This document shows positions 60,482 to 64,000 of a stretch of 64,000 bases of DNA, piece after piece; the first letter of the stretch is position 1, and every line of letters starts with the position of its first letter. Both the position numbers and the translations under genes were made by a program. Under the pieces are notes generated by a model. That model saw only the letters and a program-made list of their open reading frames with translations. It searched no databases and was not told the origin of the DNA. Origin of the DNA: Kineosporia sp. NBRC 101731 (GTDB taxonomy: Bacteria > Actinomycetota > Actinomycetes > Actinomycetales > Kineosporiaceae); contig NZ_BSTC01000001.1 of the NCBI RefSeq assembly GCF_030269305.1, positions 943,467 through 1,007,466 of the forward strand, written 5' to 3'.

Positions 60482-60866
60482 AGGTGAGATGGGGTGCCTG
60501 CCTCTTCGCCGAGGAGGTGGGCACCCTCGTCCCTCTGTTCGTCCCCGCCCTTTCGCCCGTGATCATGCAAATCCCCCAGCCTTCTGCCGGGCGGTGCCCC
60601 CACTCCCCGGCGTTCTAGAACTGTGGTCTCGAGAGTTCTAGAACGCCGGGGAGGTTTTGCATGATCACGGAAGGGTTCTTTCAGGAGGACAGGTCGACCA
60701 CGCCCATGTCCTTGTCGCCCGAGCCCGTTGCTGTGCGTTAGCGAACATCCTGATCAGGAATGACCCTCTGTGGGGAATCGCAAATTTTAGTCACACAATA
60801 TGGTGTAAATCAGTTTAAACTGTCCGAAGGGCGAGACAAGTGCCACGCGACTCCAGGAGGCGTGCG
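60482..60866. other. Gene-free region with repeat copy E and AT-rich stretch
   Basis: After the secreted-protein stop, it holds repeat copy E, then about 100 bases (60770-60840) rich in A and T, including AATTTTAG and GTTTAAAC, which likely contain the promoter for the trehalose gene. I see no further gene. A good -35/-10 pair could not be fixed. Confidence 0.5.
60557..60670. repeat. Inverted-repeat element, copy E, with 30-bp insertion
   Basis: Nearly identical to copy B, 41 kb away: CCGTGATCATGCAAATC at the left end and the mirror end, paired GTTCTAGAAC around 60612 and 60635, and the same 30-bp insertion (60574-60603) with a few changes. It lies downstream of the secreted protein gene and upstream of the trehalose gene. 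Confidence 0.92.
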
Positions 60867-60898
60867 GTGCCCTTAGTGCCTAGGGTTACAAGGCGTGA

Positions 60899-60902
<4 letters not shown>
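60867..60902 (+). CDS. Leader ORF coupled to the trehalose gene
   Basis: 11 codons (GTG start, product MPLVPRVTRRE), preceded by CCAGGAGG (60853-60860), the strongest ribosome-binding site nearby. Its stop TGA overlaps the ATG of otsAB (ATGA at 60899-60902). The otsAB ATG itself has no Shine-Dalgarno of its own apart from this ORF, so ribosomes may reach it by termination-reinitiation. The peptide has no repeated codons suggestive of attenuation. Unproven, but unlikely to arise by chance. Confidence 0.5.
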
Positions 60903-63535
<2,633 letters not shown>

Positions 63536-63695
63536 GGCATAACTGATGCATAACCAGGCCGATTACGCCACCGGGGGCCTAACGGGTACGGCCTGAACAT
63601 CTCGACATGCCGCCCCACGCGCCCCGTGATTCGATCTTGGTGTCGGAAAGAACAGATGGCGCTAGACGCCTCTTTAGAGTGACGGGAGCTTGTTC

Positions 63696-63842
63696 ATGCC
63701 TCTCTGGCTGATCCTCATCATCGTCGGTGTCGTGCTGGCCGTTCTCGGCTTCGGTGGCGTCGGCAACCTGCTCATCTGGATCGGTGTGATCGTGCTCGTC
63801 GTGGGCGCCGTTCTGGCACTGGTCGGCCGTTCGAGGGTCTAG
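63696..63842 (+). CDS. Tiny hydrophobic membrane protein
   Basis: 48 residues, MPLWLILIIVGVVLAVLGF then GGVGNLLIWIGVIVLVVGAV, ending RSRV: two membrane helices with a short Gly-rich turn. Too short to have been found by length-limited gene callers. GGGAG lies 9 bases upstream of ATG 63696, and the hairpin after it supports it as a separate gene. Such small membrane proteins (YtxH/DUF-like, two-helix) are common in actinomycetes; the function is unknown. Confidence 0.75.
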   Translation: MPLWLILIIVGVVLAVLGFGGVGNLLIWIGVIVLVVGAVLALVGRSRV

Positions 63843-63881
63843 CACCCTGTGAGCGCCGTCCGACCACGGCCACACATTCAT

Positions 63882-63914
63882 CGTGGGCGTCACCTGAAGA
63901 AGGTGACGCCCACG
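63882..63914 (+). terminator. Terminator after the tiny membrane gene
   Basis: 14-bp perfect stem (63882-63895 with 63901-63914), loop GAAGA. No long U-tract. It lies 39 bases beyond the stop at 63842. The last 86 bases of the window show no further feature. Confidence 0.75.
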
Positions 63915-64000
63915 AGGCGTTGGGCGGGTCGTCGCCAGGAAGCGCTCTTCGGCCCCCGGTCTTTCCGCTCTACGGCGGCGGGTCCCTCCGCCGGACGGCC

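Noticed and set aside
12260-60670. GTGATCATGC elements as CRISPR or attachment sites
   Set aside because: They are single palindromes with no repeat-spacer structure, and they are far apart; no cas or recombinase gene is near.

Overview
The window is about 64 kb of very GC-rich, gene-dense bacterial chromosome. Its marker genes point to the Actinomycetota: mycothiol synthesis (mshA, mshD), GlnR, SenX3-RegX3, CarD, a conservon (cvnABCD), an HbhA-like protein, F420-type PPOX and nitrobindin families, and an RsiG-type anti-sigma factor. RsiG plus a conservon suggest a developing or sporulating lineage (Kineosporia/Frankia/Streptomyces-like). The genus cannot be fixed from this sequence alone. 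Gene order repeatedly matches Mycobacterium tuberculosis as I remember it: mutT1 near ppk; mshD-glnR; Rv0811c-Rv0815-like cluster; Rv0474-hbhA-Rv0476; mshA-ybjN-gpm1-senX3-regX3; lpqE-carD-ispD-ispF-cysS-rlmB.

Layout. 1-2.3 kb: end of a pst phosphate transporter operon (pstC partial, pstA, pstB). 2.3-2.8 kb: an unusually AT-rich gap. 2.8-8.6 kb: a conservon (sensor-kinase-like CvnA, roadblock CvnB, DUF742 CvnC, GTPase CvnD) joined to a ChvE-like sugar-binding lipoprotein. 8.6-17.5 kb: MutT1-like Nudix/phosphatase, SGNH hydrolase, menaquinone-reductase-like flavoprotein, polyphosphate kinase with a long disordered N-terminus, mycothiol synthase and GlnR. 17.9-26.5 kb: membrane protein, DsrE, nitrobindin, Fur, YgfZ, BKACE enzyme, XRE regulator/HbhA/DUF2516, RsiG, Dtd and a methyltransferase. 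26.7-33 kb: mshA, ybjN-like, gpmA, phoU, senX3-regX3 and a lipoprotein. 33.4-38.7 kb: carD, a degenerate IspD-like gene, ispD (inverted), ispF, cysS, rlmB. 38.7-51.2 kb: DUF4032 protein, MsiK/UgpC ATPase, LacI regulator, CBS protein, Ser/Thr kinase, GGDEF-EAL protein, MMPL exporter and a saccharopine-dehydrogenase-like enzyme.

51.5-54.6 kb is a small accessory island. It starts at a tRNA-Thr and holds an integrase remnant, an XRE regulator, a short unknown gene and a broken Nudix gene. From 54.6 kb to the end: SDR plus divergent regulator, an orphan sugar-binding lipoprotein, small membrane proteins, ABM and PPOX proteins, a secreted DUF4874/DUF4832 protein, a fused trehalose-phosphate synthase/phosphatase with a leader ORF, and a tiny membrane protein.

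Themes: phosphate supply and storage (pst, phoU, senX3-regX3, ppk, mutT1), redox buffering (mshA, mshD) and c-di-GMP signalling (GGDEF-EAL protein, RsiG). The least explained feature is a family of five intergenic inverted repeats sharing the terminus CGTGATCATGCAA. Three of them carry paired GTTCTAGAAC palindromes and two carry the same 30-bp insertion.
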